Below, one piece after another: positions 12,614 through 23,700 of a stretch of 64,000 nucleotides of DNA (the stretch's first letter is position 1; the number at the start of each line of letters is the position of its first letter). The stretch is from Hymenolepis diminuta (taxonomy: Eukaryota; Platyhelminthes; Cestoda; Cyclophyllidea; Hymenolepididae). The notes beneath the pieces are model-generated. The model saw only the letters and a program-made list of their open reading frames with translations. It was not told where the DNA came from and ran no database searches. The stretch covers positions 363,423-427,422 of the forward strand of contig CAADRB010000026.1 in NCBI GenBank assembly GCA_900708905.1, read 5' to 3'. The position numbers and the translations under genes are program-made.

Positions 12614-12958
12614 TGTGGGGTTCACAACGCTAACGAGGCTGATTGAATCACGTGCGCTAGAACTTTCTGGGAAGTGCGAGATGTAACTGGTTGCGCAGAG
12701 AACAAGCGCGGACGTATGTGCAGAGACCTCCTCAACCAATCAGCAATCAAGATCTCTGCAGCCTAGCGTGGTTTTGTATTTAATGACTAAGCTCTTGAGT
12801 CACGGTAACAAGGACGTGATCAATAAACCATCTTCGCTCAGCATCTTTCTTGTTCTTACCACTTTGGGTATAGCGTAGGTAGTTTGGGAGTAAATTGATA
12901 ATAGACGACTCTGCTAGAGGCTATTCGGACCGTTTAGGAGGATTACTTGGGTGTAGCA
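12614..12958 (+). repeat. 3' LTR of the CsRn1-like element
   Basis: It starts TGTGGGG after the purine tract. It carries a TATA-like tttgtattta near 12772 and an AATAAA at 12832-12837. A terminal CA near 12957-12958 is the best guess for the end, but a repeated ggtgtagca just beyond makes the boundary uncertain. No second copy is in the window. Confidence 0.55.
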
Positions 12959-15265
12959 AAAAGACTTATTGGTGTAGCATCCACTAAACATTTTCATCCA
13001 GAATAAGCACAATACTGTCTAACATCGTTTGAGACAGATACTAGACAGGCATTACCTCCTTCAAGAGTAATGGACTCTGAAAGAAATAAATTAGATCTTA
13101 TAAATTGCTTACAACTGATATAATGCACCCTGTCGTTACTTATTTCAACTTAGTATTTTCGAAACTAATCAACGCCTATGTTTGAAATGGCTAATAAACC
13201 CATAAGGAGGTATTTTTGTGTTTTCAAATAACGCAGAATAAAAATTGTATGATTAGTCATATACCATTATGACTGTTTTAGTTGTTTGGAATATCAAAAG
13301 ATATGCTGTGGCCATTAAACTCAATAATGAAAATATATCTGCATTAAAATTACTATAGACACTTGGCGATCGGAGAAACGACACCATCTCGATTACTATA
13401 TCCATAGGTAACCCAGTTGTGTGTGTGCGTGTTTGTACATAGGTACCACTACAGATATCAATAATCAACCAGAGGCGCCGACAACCAGACACGACTGATG
13501 TCAAACGAAAAATCGTTTTGTATATAAGCTCCAATTTATTTATCGATAAATTGGGATGTCTTGCAGGCCACCTCGTTACTGATCTAGCGACATGAGAGGC
13601 CTGGCTTGTTTCATCTATTCGGTCCATGTGGTCTCATTCCACACTACCTTTATTATTACAAAAATAAGGTAATAGACATATGCGGCATGTATTCCTTAAC
13701 TTACGTCCATTCCTGTATTATACGCAATCAAATATTTACTCATGTTTACAATTAATATAAGTTGCACTTTGCAAAGAATAATGTCGTCCGATTGGCGTCA
13801 GCTAATGTTGTTATGTCGTTATGGCAAATTAACACCTCAAAACTGCCGCGGACTAATTAGATCATTATATTGAAAGACAGGTCGAGCGTAGATAGAAGGA
13901 TTTACGACAGACAAGTTACATAAAGAGTCGATTGGAAATACAAGCATTCGTTGGGAGGTTAAGGAATAGAGAAAACAAGTGGGAAAGGGACAGAGATAGG
14001 TATCAACACACGTGACAAGACGTCATGCAGTCGGAGGCTAGTCCGATGTATAGCCTTCGATCGACGTGCTTCACTATTATTGGTTCACCTATTTGTTGAT
14101 GGAGGGTAGTTGGGTGCTCTGAATGGCGAAGTTCACCAAGCATAGCCTAGTTTCGCTTTACTTCACAGTTTGCGGATCTGTATCTCAGAGTATTTGTAAG
14201 ATCATTAAAAAAGTTTACCTTGGGCTTCACTGATGAGTTTATTTAATCTGGAAACAACCTCCACATCAAGGTAAATAACAGGCATTAAATGAAAACACGG
14301 AGATGGCCTGGATAGTAGTCATTTTATCTTGGTGAAAGTTTCATACGTAGCACTGCGCAATTCACGCCCATTTAAAGTGTAAGAATCAAAGGATGAGCGA
14401 AATATTCTGGTTTAGAAAGGCACAAAAAATAACCATCACAAATCTAAGTGAATGGTATTGAATGGAACCCAAGGTTGCCGTTTTCTATAGTGGAATGCAG
14501 TTCACATAATTTCTATCAGCTTTATGGTAATGGTACGTTATAGACTCCTATCTTTAAGAATATTCAACCGACACAAAACGAGCAAGCTCTTTAAAAACCA
14601 ATATTAATGGGCCAATAAATATATTTTCGGCAACGTAGCACATAAACAGTCACAACTAAGTCAATCAGTCCATTTATTTAAAGACCGTACACGATATACG
14701 AATCGGACCATGGAATGCATGGCTTTCAAGTTCTGGTCCATTGAAGAGAAAGCTCTGCAAGTCTCTACGATTAAATTTCCTGCTCTTAACATTCTTTCAG
14801 CTTCGATCTCTAATATCTAATCGCGGAAGCAATATTTATAAAATACTTTTTCATTTTGTTGAGCAGTCCCGAATTTGGATGGCTATTAGAAAGTACACAT
14901 CCGAATGAGAAAAATAAGGAGCGGTTATATGACTCATTTCTCATCGTCAGTACCACTGTTAGTAGTACTACTTATACAACTCAAATACACTTTATCATCT
15001 AGTTAATAAAGAACGCAGCGTCAAAAAGGCTAATAAGAAGCCTTTGACATACGGTATTCCTAGGTCGATTTCAGTCCAGCAGTTCTCAGACTACAACCAC
15101 ATAGCATATATATACATGTGTAGATATACATATATGATTACAATACAATTCCTAAAACACGGAATCTCAACTTAAGGGTCCCATACAGAAGCCACAAATA
15201 AGTATTCAACTATCACAATGTAAGATCAGGCACAAAAAGGGAAATATTTAGTAAACATATTTCAA
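12959..15265. other. intergenic
   Basis: No gene is recognised. The minus-strand 124-codon frame at 13253-13627 partly reads through a GT/CA-rich tract and has no family-like motif. A perfect 8-bp inverted repeat, ccaattta/taaattgg with an 8-base loop, is at 13531-13554. Segment 13900-14170 is less AT-rich and may be an old repeat. Confidence 0.5.
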
Positions 15266-15271
15266 TTTATT
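15266..15271 (-). terminator. SNU13 polyadenylation signal
   Basis: AATAAA on the minus strand, 35 bases after the SNU13 stop codon, consistent with a short 3' UTR. Confidence 0.6.
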
Positions 15272-15306
15272 GACTTAATATACACAAAATACCGAACGCA
15301 TTAAGC

Positions 15307-15985
15307 TTAGATTAAAAGCCTTTCAATCTTCATTTGGACAGCGTTTATTAGAGTTTTTAATTGCGAACCCTCACTGTCGGTAACAACCGCTGCAATAACT
15401 GGCCTTGAGACTCCACAGGCACAACCCAAAGCTAAAGGAAAACAGAAAGTCAATTATTTCGGATAAAGGAAAGGAAAAAATGAATTAGTGAACAGACCTT
15501 GTTGGGAGGGAATGAAGATATAAGGAACGTTTTTATCTTCACACAGCAGAGGGATATGAAGAACAATCTCGAGGGGGGAAGTGTCTCCGGCCAGGACAAC
15601 GAACTCTGCGAGGCCACGATTAAGAGCCTTTGTGGTTTCATTTGCACCCTTCTTGAGTTGACAATAGCTGGAAGCCTGCTTAATTAGCTCAATGACCTCG
15701 TTAGTCAGATTTTCTGAGGCCATAGGAAAGGCCTTTGGATGTGCTTCGCTTGTCTATTATAAATATAGAAAAAAGGTATGATCAAATAACGAATACGAAA
15801 TGCCGAAAGCAAAACCTAAACAGCTGTCCAAAAAAGATGGCCAACAATTTAAAATGTCTAGGTTAAAATTTGACAGATCAAGGTTTATGTTGGAAGATCA
15901 TAAATAAAAAAGACAAGTACTTAGTGGATCTATCATCAATTTCATTGAAAAAATAACATCACACGAGACATAAGAACGTTACCAT
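15307..15985 (-). CDS. SNU13: SNU13/NHP2L1 15.5K kink-turn RNA-binding protein
   Basis: L7Ae-family protein that binds the kink-turn of U4 snRNA and box C/D snoRNAs, acting in tri-snRNP and snoRNP assembly in the nucleus. Main exon 15498-15753, last exon 15307-15431 with TAA at 15307-15309. The donor is CAACAAG|GTCTGT and the acceptor ttcctttag; joining gives ...[17 protein letters not shown], matching the family. Upstream of the internal Met at 15721-15723 the frame continues through HPKAFP, equivalent to the human NPKAYP, back to an acceptor after ttataatag at 15754. The start codon is therefore in another exon; the ATG|GTAACG at 15983-15985 fits and would give 127 residues (human 128). The RNA-contact segment [12 protein letters not shown] is at 37-48, and CEDKNVPY is present. 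The intron between the coding exons is only 66 bases. The first exon is the least certain part. Confidence 0.93.
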
Positions 15986-17532
15986 TATCACGCAAAATTT
16001 AAAATAAGGCGGTGCGAAATTTTGATCAAATAAAGATGCAAGGTTATTATCAAAATATGAATTTTAACTAGTAAATTATATATTCGCGCACCTTTGCAGT
16101 TACAAATTATTTTTAAAAAATCTGACATTTAAGTTGCATTAGTAATGATATCCTTTTAGTTTAGGATATTGATTAATAATTAAAAATACATTGCAATACT
16201 GTAATAACAAACAAGAATTTATTATAATACTTCACGTCAGATTTTTAAATTATCAATAACTAATAAAGCTGATTATTAGATAAATATTTTAACTAACATT
16301 ATACTTTCTTGTTATTATTGATATTTATTTCTGCTAGACAATTTGTTTTGCAATATTGATAATCGCAAATTATTCAGGAATTATGTTTTTGTTTCTTGAA
16401 ATGTTCCAATGCCAATCAAGAAAATCGCCTATCACTACCCGTTATAATAATACAATAAACGATTTTGTTATACATTTATGTTTTACAAGATGACGAGAAA
16501 TGTGGCCCAATTTGCTTCATCACAAAATTACCGTATATCTCTGAGGGTGAAAATTTGGCTTTTTCAATGATTTTATAGCTAGTCTGTCATCATTTTTAAT
16601 TTTGTTCATGCTTAATTATCAACATTAACTTTCTTCGCTGCAAGTAAGCGCTGAATTCCTTAAGAGTAATTCAATTTAACAGTAGTTTGCTCAATCACCT
16701 TGATTACCTTGTTATTATATGGGAATATCGAAAATAGAACATATTTAATCCAATCTAGTTTACATAAGGTTAAGATACTTAGCTGCTTCTGATATAGTGA
16801 CATACCACTGTTATGCAAGCATAACGGAATGATACACACTTTGCCCATTAATTATATTTATGTATATTTTTCCGTAAATGTTAGAGGGAGGTTTTAAAAG
16901 AGCTACCATTTGAAATATTACAAATCAAGCGCATAAAGGTATTGGAATGGCGTTCACAGAAAAATAGAAGTGGGTGAGCAAAATGGGTTGCACTTATATG
17001 AAGGTTCAATATAATATACATAGTGTTAAGTATTTTACAATAAATTAAATTTCACTTGGTTTTGAAGAAGATTTCGTTGGACCGAATTTATAAATGCTAA
17101 ATTCCCGCTTAACGCCATACTTCTGTAGACACTAAATCACTTTGCGCTATTTGCCGTAAATTACAAAGTTAGCCTTTTAAGAACCAAAATTGGCATCCGA
17201 CTGGAAATGCTTTTGAAAATAGGTAGAAATATTTAGAATTATACGTGTTGAGGATCAACAAGTGTCTAGTCTTACCCTAGTTCTTTTTCAGGAACCAGAA
17301 ATTCTTCTATCTTCCTACACAAGATTTTTAAATAGGAGGCCTTTCGTTGGAGAGCTTTATTGAGGACAGATAGAAAGCTCAGAGGTGAGAGATAGATAAG
17401 GAGATTGTGTTACAGATTTGATGCAGCTGGACTTGTGAATGTTTACACAGGGAGTATTCAGAGTTCGTTGAGAAGAGGTAATCTAAATTGATAGAATGGT
17501 ACCGGACGCAGGAGATTATGGAAACTGAGACA
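15986..17532. other. intergenic
   Basis: Very AT-rich (16000-16400 especially). No gene, RNA or repeat is recognised. Segment 17290-17530, beyond the integrase zinc region of the neighbouring element, does not show an integrase core. Confidence 0.5.
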
Positions 17533-17775
17533 CTAACGATCACTCAAGGGCGAAACAAATTTTTTAGTCGTTATCATACTGTAGAATGAATGATGAGGGT
17601 GGTAGCATTTGTCGCACTGGCACACGAGATATTCGATGTCCTTGTCCATGCCCGGCCAGTAAGTGTATCCGCTGGCTATAGATGTCATCCGGCTTACTCC
17701 AGGATGGCTTGAGTGAAATTTTCGTTGAACCTTAATTCGAAGGGTGGATGGTATAATAACTTTATCCAAAAACAC
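17533..17775 (-). pseudogene. integrase HHCC zinc domain remnant
   Basis: The frame contains FHSSHPGVSRM, then YWPGMDKDIE, then CQCDKC, which is the H-x3-H ... C-x2-C integrase N-terminal zinc domain with the usual HPG and WPGM landmarks. It continues only briefly; the catalytic core is missing. Confidence 0.8.
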
Positions 17776-17989
17776 TAAGCAAGAGTCAATTACAATAATT
17801 GAACCTCGCCTACAGTAGAGCTCAAGTGAATCGTCTTTTGGTTAGGATAAAGGCCATTTGGATTGAATAAACTTTAACGCTTGCTATAGAAACCCATTTT
17901 CCTCCGTTTTTTCGCATATCCTCCGCTGATACTAAAGTGTCTCGAATTGACTCTGCCATTACGTGTTGTACACTTCTTTTAACTGACAC

Positions 17990-18540
17990 GAATGCGATCC
18001 TCGCTTTTTCGTTTTCGCGTGCTGATCATTAATGGGACGAGATAGACCATCAGCTTTGCCGAAATCCCTCCTATTCTGATACCTGATATGGTAGCCATAA
18101 CCATTAACATGAGTGCCCACTGTTGAAGATGATTTGCAGAATGCACTGGGACTCCTATTCTTGACCCAAATATTGACAACAATGTCCGTTAGGAGTGTAA
18201 ATTGCTCGCCATATATACCTGAGGAATTTTTTTGCTGCATATATAATGGTCAGTGCTTCCCTTTTGCTTTGTCCGTAATTCTCCTCTGCCGGGGTTAGAG
18301 TACGGGAGATATGAGAGACCGCCTTTTAGAGCTTCGATTCCGTAACCGGACTCGTCGTCTGTGAGGACCATAGGCAAATTTGGATCAAATCAGTCAGCAT
18401 CAGCTTCGAAGGCTTTGGCTTTTCAAAAGCCTCTTCGCATGCGAGTGACCATTCCCGCGGCCTATCCCTGTGTAAAAGTTGATTAAGAGGAGGTCTACAT
18501 TTGCGTAAAGCAGGTAAGAAGGAATTATAATAACATATCA
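17990..18540 (-). pseudogene. RNaseH domain remnant
   Basis: Pieces in three frames match gypsy RNaseH order: YYNSFLPAL and REWSLACEEAFEKPK (RT thumb connection), DDESGYGI (the first catalytic Asp region, normally DASxxGxG), QFTLLTD (expected TDHK, here changed to TDI) and RDFGKADGLSR (equivalent to ADALSR). At least three frameshifts separate them. Confidence 0.75.
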
Positions 18541-19215
18541 AATCAAGAAAGAATAAGGCAAACCCAAATTTGTTGGGGCGGACATCTTGGAGATAGCACG
18601 AGGTTCATCGAGATCAGGTCGGCGGCCGGTTGAATCAAAACTGAGACCAGAATATTTGACGGAGTGTATGAAGAACTGGTATTTATCAGCCCGAAGGTGG
18701 ATGCCACATTCCTCGATACGTCCAAGAAGTTTCTTGACACAGCCTAGAAGTTCCTCCTCTGAAACTTCAACTACGACAATTTCGTTCAAGTAAGCTGCAG
18801 TGCCTACTAACCTCGAAATCATTTTGTCCATAATGCGCTGAAAAATTGCTGGAGCTCTTTTGATTCCGAAGGACAGTCTCATTTACTGGAATAACCCCCG
18901 ATGAGTGTTGATCATTAGATGCTCATGACTCTCAAGTGTCTCTTCGACTTGAAGGTAGACATCCGAAAGGTCCATTTTCGTGAAAAACTTTCCACCATTC
19001 AGGTTTGTTAAAAGTGTTTCTGCTACGGCAGTGAATGATGATTGTCCTACAACGATGAGTTAAGTCCCGTAGAAAAATCTGCACAGATACGTGCCGACCC
19101 GTTCGCCTTTCGTACCACTATAATTTTAAATAGTGGCCCATTTTGAATATGTAACAGGTTGCAATACACCCACCCGTTCTAAGCGTATCAGTTCGTCCTC
19201 AACAATTTGTATAAC
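18540..19215 (-). pseudogene. reverse transcriptase remnant with altered active site
   Basis: The upstream part reads ELIRLERVGVLQPV and NLNGGKFFTKMDLSD, the latter holding the first catalytic Asp. After an internal stop (FQ*) follow RLSFGIKRAPAIFQRIMDK and AAYLNEIVVV. The catalytic YxDD box should be YLDD but reads YLNE. KYSGLSFDSTGRRPD follows as in intact elements. Another frameshift lies near 19100. Confidence 0.85.
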
Positions 19216-19364
19216 TGTAAGAGGTAATGGTCTTTTTGGTTGGAACACACAAATTGCCCCTAATTTTAGAAATAATCTGGGGTAGTTTGTGTGCACTTTC
19301 CCAAGGCGTCCCCAAAACGGATGCGAATCATTTCATTATCTCTTTTATTTATATTTGTGGGAAG

Positions 19365-19536
19365 GTCACACTTTGGATTTTTGGCTTGAGAGCGTCGAAC
19401 ATGTCGACTCAGTCCAACTCGAGGAGGTTGATATCGCGATCAGCTACAAAACACACAGTGGTGGTGGTTTTTCCTTTGAGGGGTGCCTCACATTTCATCG
19501 CTCCCGGAAGCTGTACTGCATTACCTGCCAGAATCC
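19365..19536 (-). pseudogene. retropepsin C-terminal part
   Basis: Reads VQLPGAMKCEAPLKGK, then CFVADRDINLLELD, then a TGA where family members have the Trp of LLGLDW. This is the end of a gypsy protease and the linker into RT. The catalytic DTGA segment is not recognisable. Confidence 0.65.
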
Positions 19537-19879
19537 TTCCTCGTGTCCGTATGAATTGCAATCCTGGCACTGAGGTTTAAAGAAAGAACAATCTTTCTAG
19601 AGGTGAAAACTCCTATAAAATTGGCACCTTAGTATATTATTGGGATATGTCTGCGGTGTCCATGGCTGTGGCATCGGGCTATTTTCAGTCGATCGGTCGA
19701 TTTCGGGTTTCTTGGTTAGGCATGCTCAAGTCTCATTGCTTTCAACCATGTTCGAGTCGGCGATGAGGTTTCAAAAGTTGTTGTATTCATCCACCAAATT
19801 GTGCAATATCACATCTAGGCTCTTCTTCGAAACAGACAACAGTTTCAGACAAATTTTCACACAACACATCGGACGAAGA

Positions 19880-20135
19880 TCTGAATGGATACAACACATC
19901 TGAATTTATCCTCCTTTAGCAACCCATACGAAAGTGCGTTGTATATTCAATTCACAATGTCTGTGCACTTGTGAATATCTTCACCTTTGCATTTAGCCAA
20001 ATTTAGGCATTTATTGAAAAGAGAGGTATTGTTAGCAAAAACCTCGTACTTTTGGATCGCCTCCTCAAAAGTTAAGTCCATCGGCGAAAGTGGTAGGAGA
20101 TAGGGCAGGCAGAGATCTATTATAACTGAACAAAC
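19880..20135 (-). pseudogene. gypsy gag remnant
   Basis: Reads LLPLSPMDLTFEEAIQKYEV, then NTSLFNKCLNLAKCKGEDIH, one stop, then LKEDKFRCVVSIQ. These correspond to the 'DLTFEEAV..L...FG..TSLF.RR...L' and 'L..DQFK.L.F..GL' blocks of gypsy gag. Downstream to 19640 the frame is broken. Confidence 0.75.
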
Positions 20136-23100
20136 TAGAGGTCCCAGTATTAATCTCAGAGCAAACCAATCTTGAAATCTCTGTTATATGGCAAATTAAC
20201 ATAGAAGTCAATAACCCACAGCAGAACACAAGACACGTTATGGTAAATACGCGTGTACTAACAAAACTCAGCCTCAATCGGTATCGTGGGAATTAAGGAG
20301 GAAATTATATATTTATCTTTAGAAGAAAGAAGGAAAATATCGTGATTTCTTCAGCAGTTATGCTAATTAAGGACACATGGTGGTTCTACTTATGCTCGCA
20401 GTAGCGGTTAAGCCCTCTTAGCATCACTGTGGGCTTAGTAACAGTCTTGGGGTCGAAGCAGGCTCGATTACTTCAAGTACTATTTTTAGAATGAGATGCT
20501 TATGTCTCAGATATTAATGATGACCAAGAGAAAAATGTGAATGAATATGTTCACTAGACATATAAACAAAGTAAACTTTTAATAGGTATATTTCATTTGT
20601 CGCAATAAGAAAGACAATCATTCAAATGGCTATATCATTATCAAATGAAGGCGGATAGTCCATTTTGGTCGTAAATTATTTTCAAAGGACACTTGCTTCA
20701 TCCTTAGAGTCTTGGAATTTAGCAGTTTGATTTGACACGCGAATCTGGGTGAATTAGATGATGCTGAGGCAGGTCTTCACTATCTGAAGTACAGTTAATT
20801 TTCTATAATCGACTTGATAAATCATAATAAGTGGTATAATTTCATTTTAAGATGGGAATCATCGTAGCTTTAGATAGCTGATTCCATACTGTTCACTAAC
20901 TCCTGCTAGCTCCATTGTCACGGTTCTTGATCGAAAGTGCAAGTTTTCTAAATAGGTTTGATTTAATGCCATTATCATGAATCGTTCCGAGTATTCGGTT
21001 ATTCTAAAATATTGTGGACATGATTAATTAACCGTATGATACATGATTTGCTTCGAAACAATGGTGAATTTGAGAAGACATCATTATTTGTAATTCTTTA
21101 TATTAATGATGAAAGTCTTCCTAATTAACTAATTTACAAATGTCTATCTACTAGTTGTTTTTAAAAAAAATAACCACCAAGGCATTCACAAAATGATAGC
21201 GTGACCTTCAATTAATCCTCACGCTCTTTGAAAGAATAGCTATCTTTGAAAAAGGTTCATTTGTTTAAAATACAGAATCATTATGTTGAATCCAGAGAAT
21301 GTTGTCAACTGACAATTAGGTTTGAGTAGCAGGATCCACCTACATTTCGGTATCTCTAATCAATAGAGACGAAAAGAATGTATATCTGCGCAAAAATTGT
21401 TATATTCATTTTTAAGCATTTTTCTGATTACTTTCGTCAATATCCATATGCATTACAATTCTTATAGTTTATTAAGGTACGATCGATTCAGGTGACTCAA
21501 ATCCGAGTACCATCGAAATATAGTCCCTGGGGTAAATGGCAGTTAGAATGATTTTGACGTAACGAAATTTCTTTAATTATATTGAACCCAAGGTATCTTA
21601 TATTACAATGATAATTTACATTTATCTTGGTCCTAAAATTAATTCCAAATGTATTCGGCGATCAGTAACGTAGCAGACCTATCAAATCAGTATAGTACAA
21701 TTTGAAATCTGTGGTACCTCACTCCAAATTCGTATCTTTAATATGGTTCATTAATAAATGATCTTTGTATTATCAAACCAACTTGGAATTTGTAAAAATC
21801 AGCAAATGCTCATTCTAATATTTGAAATAATACACGTTCAAATGAAATAGAATTTAAGATTAATTTCACTCTGAGACGATCGGAAGTCCACAGCAAGAAA
21901 ATGAACTCCTTTTCCCCTCAAAATGTCAAAAATGCTCCTGTCTAAAGTAATGAAGTTCAATCAATTAAGTGTTTGAAATATCAGTCCACTACATAGATCC
22001 ATCACTTGCCATTCACGGTAAACAATCGCGTTAAATAAACAGCTAAAATGTTTCTTCCTAACACATTATCTATTACATGATAATCAATTAAATTCTTACT
22101 AAATGTTGGGCTGGGCAAGAGGAGATATAACTCTTTTATATAGTTAAGTAACCGCTTCTGCAATGTGTGCACAATAATTCAGGTGCAGTAGAAGTTCTTT
22201 GAAAATTTCGAAGTGCTTAACCTCAAAGACACTTAATATTAATAGGCTCCATAACTGAATATGGGTCTTCTTCCTATAATTTGTGATTGAAGGCCAGACC
22301 ACCACTTGACTGACAAAGGCTTCGTGTTCACTAACTCCTTTGATAGACCTGTCGCGTCTGTATACTAAATAAAAATGATGGGTAACCTGAAGACCATATG
22401 CAAACATGATCCGCTCATTCTGAGACAAAGTTTGGACCTTGTGGACCCCAGCCGTGTTTATCTACGTTCAATCAAACATAACATTATATCTACTGGATGA
22501 AGATGTGAGTGAAATTTGAGTGTTCTGAACCTGCTGAGTTTGAGATTTTTCGGGTCTACTAAGCTCTGTTTTCGTTGAAGTATTTTAGACCGAAAAGTTT
22601 AGTTTAAAATAGGTTAAAGGAGTGTTAGGTGGACAATCGCATTAATTCTCTGCTTTTCAATATCATGTATTACATCAATCAGGTCTAGTTTATCGAAAAT
22701 TGAAGAAATTGAAAGCCCCGAATTCTACCATTAAATAAAGATAAAACAATTGTCAGCTCCGATTTTTATAATTCAAATTCTAATTACACTAATGATATGT
22801 ATTATTGCGATGCTGACAGTAGAGATATGAGATCATGGAACTGCTCTTGTGCGAAATTCAAATAATATCACTCTCTACGTAAATCGGAAGTAGCCACTGC
22901 CTTTAGTCTTCCACATCACTGGATGTGTATCGATAAGCATAGATAACGTGGTCCAGAAACACTACACTCAAGGTAGCGTCCATATATGAGTTAAAATTCT
23001 CCTTGAACAGTTAACCTCGCTAAAATAGGAGTATGGCTTACTGTGGATGACATTTTAGATGAATTATTCACAAGAAAATTTTCCCTACCGCAAGTATTTA

Positions 23101-23454
23101 TTTTTTGATATATGGTATGGATTTGAGGAACTCCCAGCCTTCTCTACCATAATTCTCCAACGGCTGTAAATAGGACACTATGAAATCCCACTTTCTGTCC
23201 AATAATAACGGAATATTTTCTACTGATAATAAAATACCGAAAGATAGGAAGAATCAAGGACCAGAGAAAAAATATTTTGCTTATGCTTTGTTGAGAAATC
23301 TTAATGGAAGATAACGAAAACTTCAACTAAATAAGTTCATTTTGAATGATAAAGCCAATAAGAAAGGGAAAAGTTAAGACAAGTAATATAGTAACCATCT
23401 TGAGTAGAGTAATGAAGAAGTAAAAGAATTTCGTAGGCCAAAGCTTCCTTCCTC
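20136..23454. other. intergenic
   Basis: No gene is recognised. Segment 22144-22430 is less AT-rich and open in two minus-strand frames behind an acceptor-like tttttatttag; one frame contains KWWSGLQSQIIGRR and ends at a stop near 22240. No family is recognised and it may be chance. The remainder is AT-rich. Confidence 0.5.
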
Positions 23455-23700
23455 TTAACCAAACGTTAGAGCATCAAACACTCGGCCATGAGGGTCAGTG
23501 GTCAATGAGTTAACGAGTTTGTCTGTGAAGTCCAAGGTTACGTGTTCGACGATCATCGGTGAGCACCCAGTGAGCGGTTATATTAGGCTAAAAAAGTGGT
23601 CGTGGAAATTGAGTTTCTCCCAAGTCTGATTCTGTAATGCTAACCATCTACTTATGATGGATGTTAGGAGACGCTTCTCTAAATGGGAGTAAATATTGCA
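23455..23700 (+). repeat. tRNA-derived SINE, copy 1
   Basis: The head carries an A-box-like tggtcaatgagtt (from about 23501) and a B-box-like gtgttcgacgatc (about 23551). These are the internal promoter boxes of a tRNA. The body and the 3' end (gatgttaggagacgcttctc) align with the segment at 52070-52262. Both copies share the ccagtgagcgg block after the B box. No poly(A) tail is evident. Confidence 0.5.

Larger units (their letters stand above)
11170..12958 (+). mobile_element. internally deleted CsRn1-like gypsy element
   Basis: The parts lie in element order: a gag-type frame with a CHCC cysteine motif (11211-11933), a degraded stretch, the basic C-terminal tail typical of the end of gypsy pol (12475-12555), a purine-rich tract (12600-12610) and an LTR starting TGTGGGG at 12614. 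Protease, RT, RNaseH and most of integrase are absent. No 5' LTR is found in 10800-11200, so the left end is missing or unrecognisable. The plus strand of 11211-12560 is C/A-rich and G-poor, unlike the flanks. The right end at about 12958 is an estimate. Confidence 0.7.
17533..20135 (-). mobile_element. decayed Ty3/gypsy retrotransposon, gag to integrase
   Basis: On the minus strand the domains follow in canonical order: gag (about 20135-19880), remains of a zinc knuckle (about 19690-19640, CHSHGHRRH), retropepsin end (19536-19365), reverse transcriptase (19215-18540), RNaseH (18540-17990) and the integrase HHCC zinc domain (17775-17533). Stops and frameshifts occur in every domain. The integrase DDE core and both LTRs were not found, so the 3' part is truncated. 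The protein style matches the widespread animal gypsy polyproteins often labelled K02A2.6-like. Confidence 0.85.

Noticed and set aside
13253..13627. 124-codon minus-strand frame, among the longer unassigned ones
   Set aside because: It reads partly through a GT/CA-rich tract and has no motif, splice context or homologue I recognise; left in the intergenic description.
22144..22430. Minus-strand frames behind a tttttatttag acceptor
   Set aside because: Two competing frames, no family and no second exon; kept only as a note in the intergenic entry.
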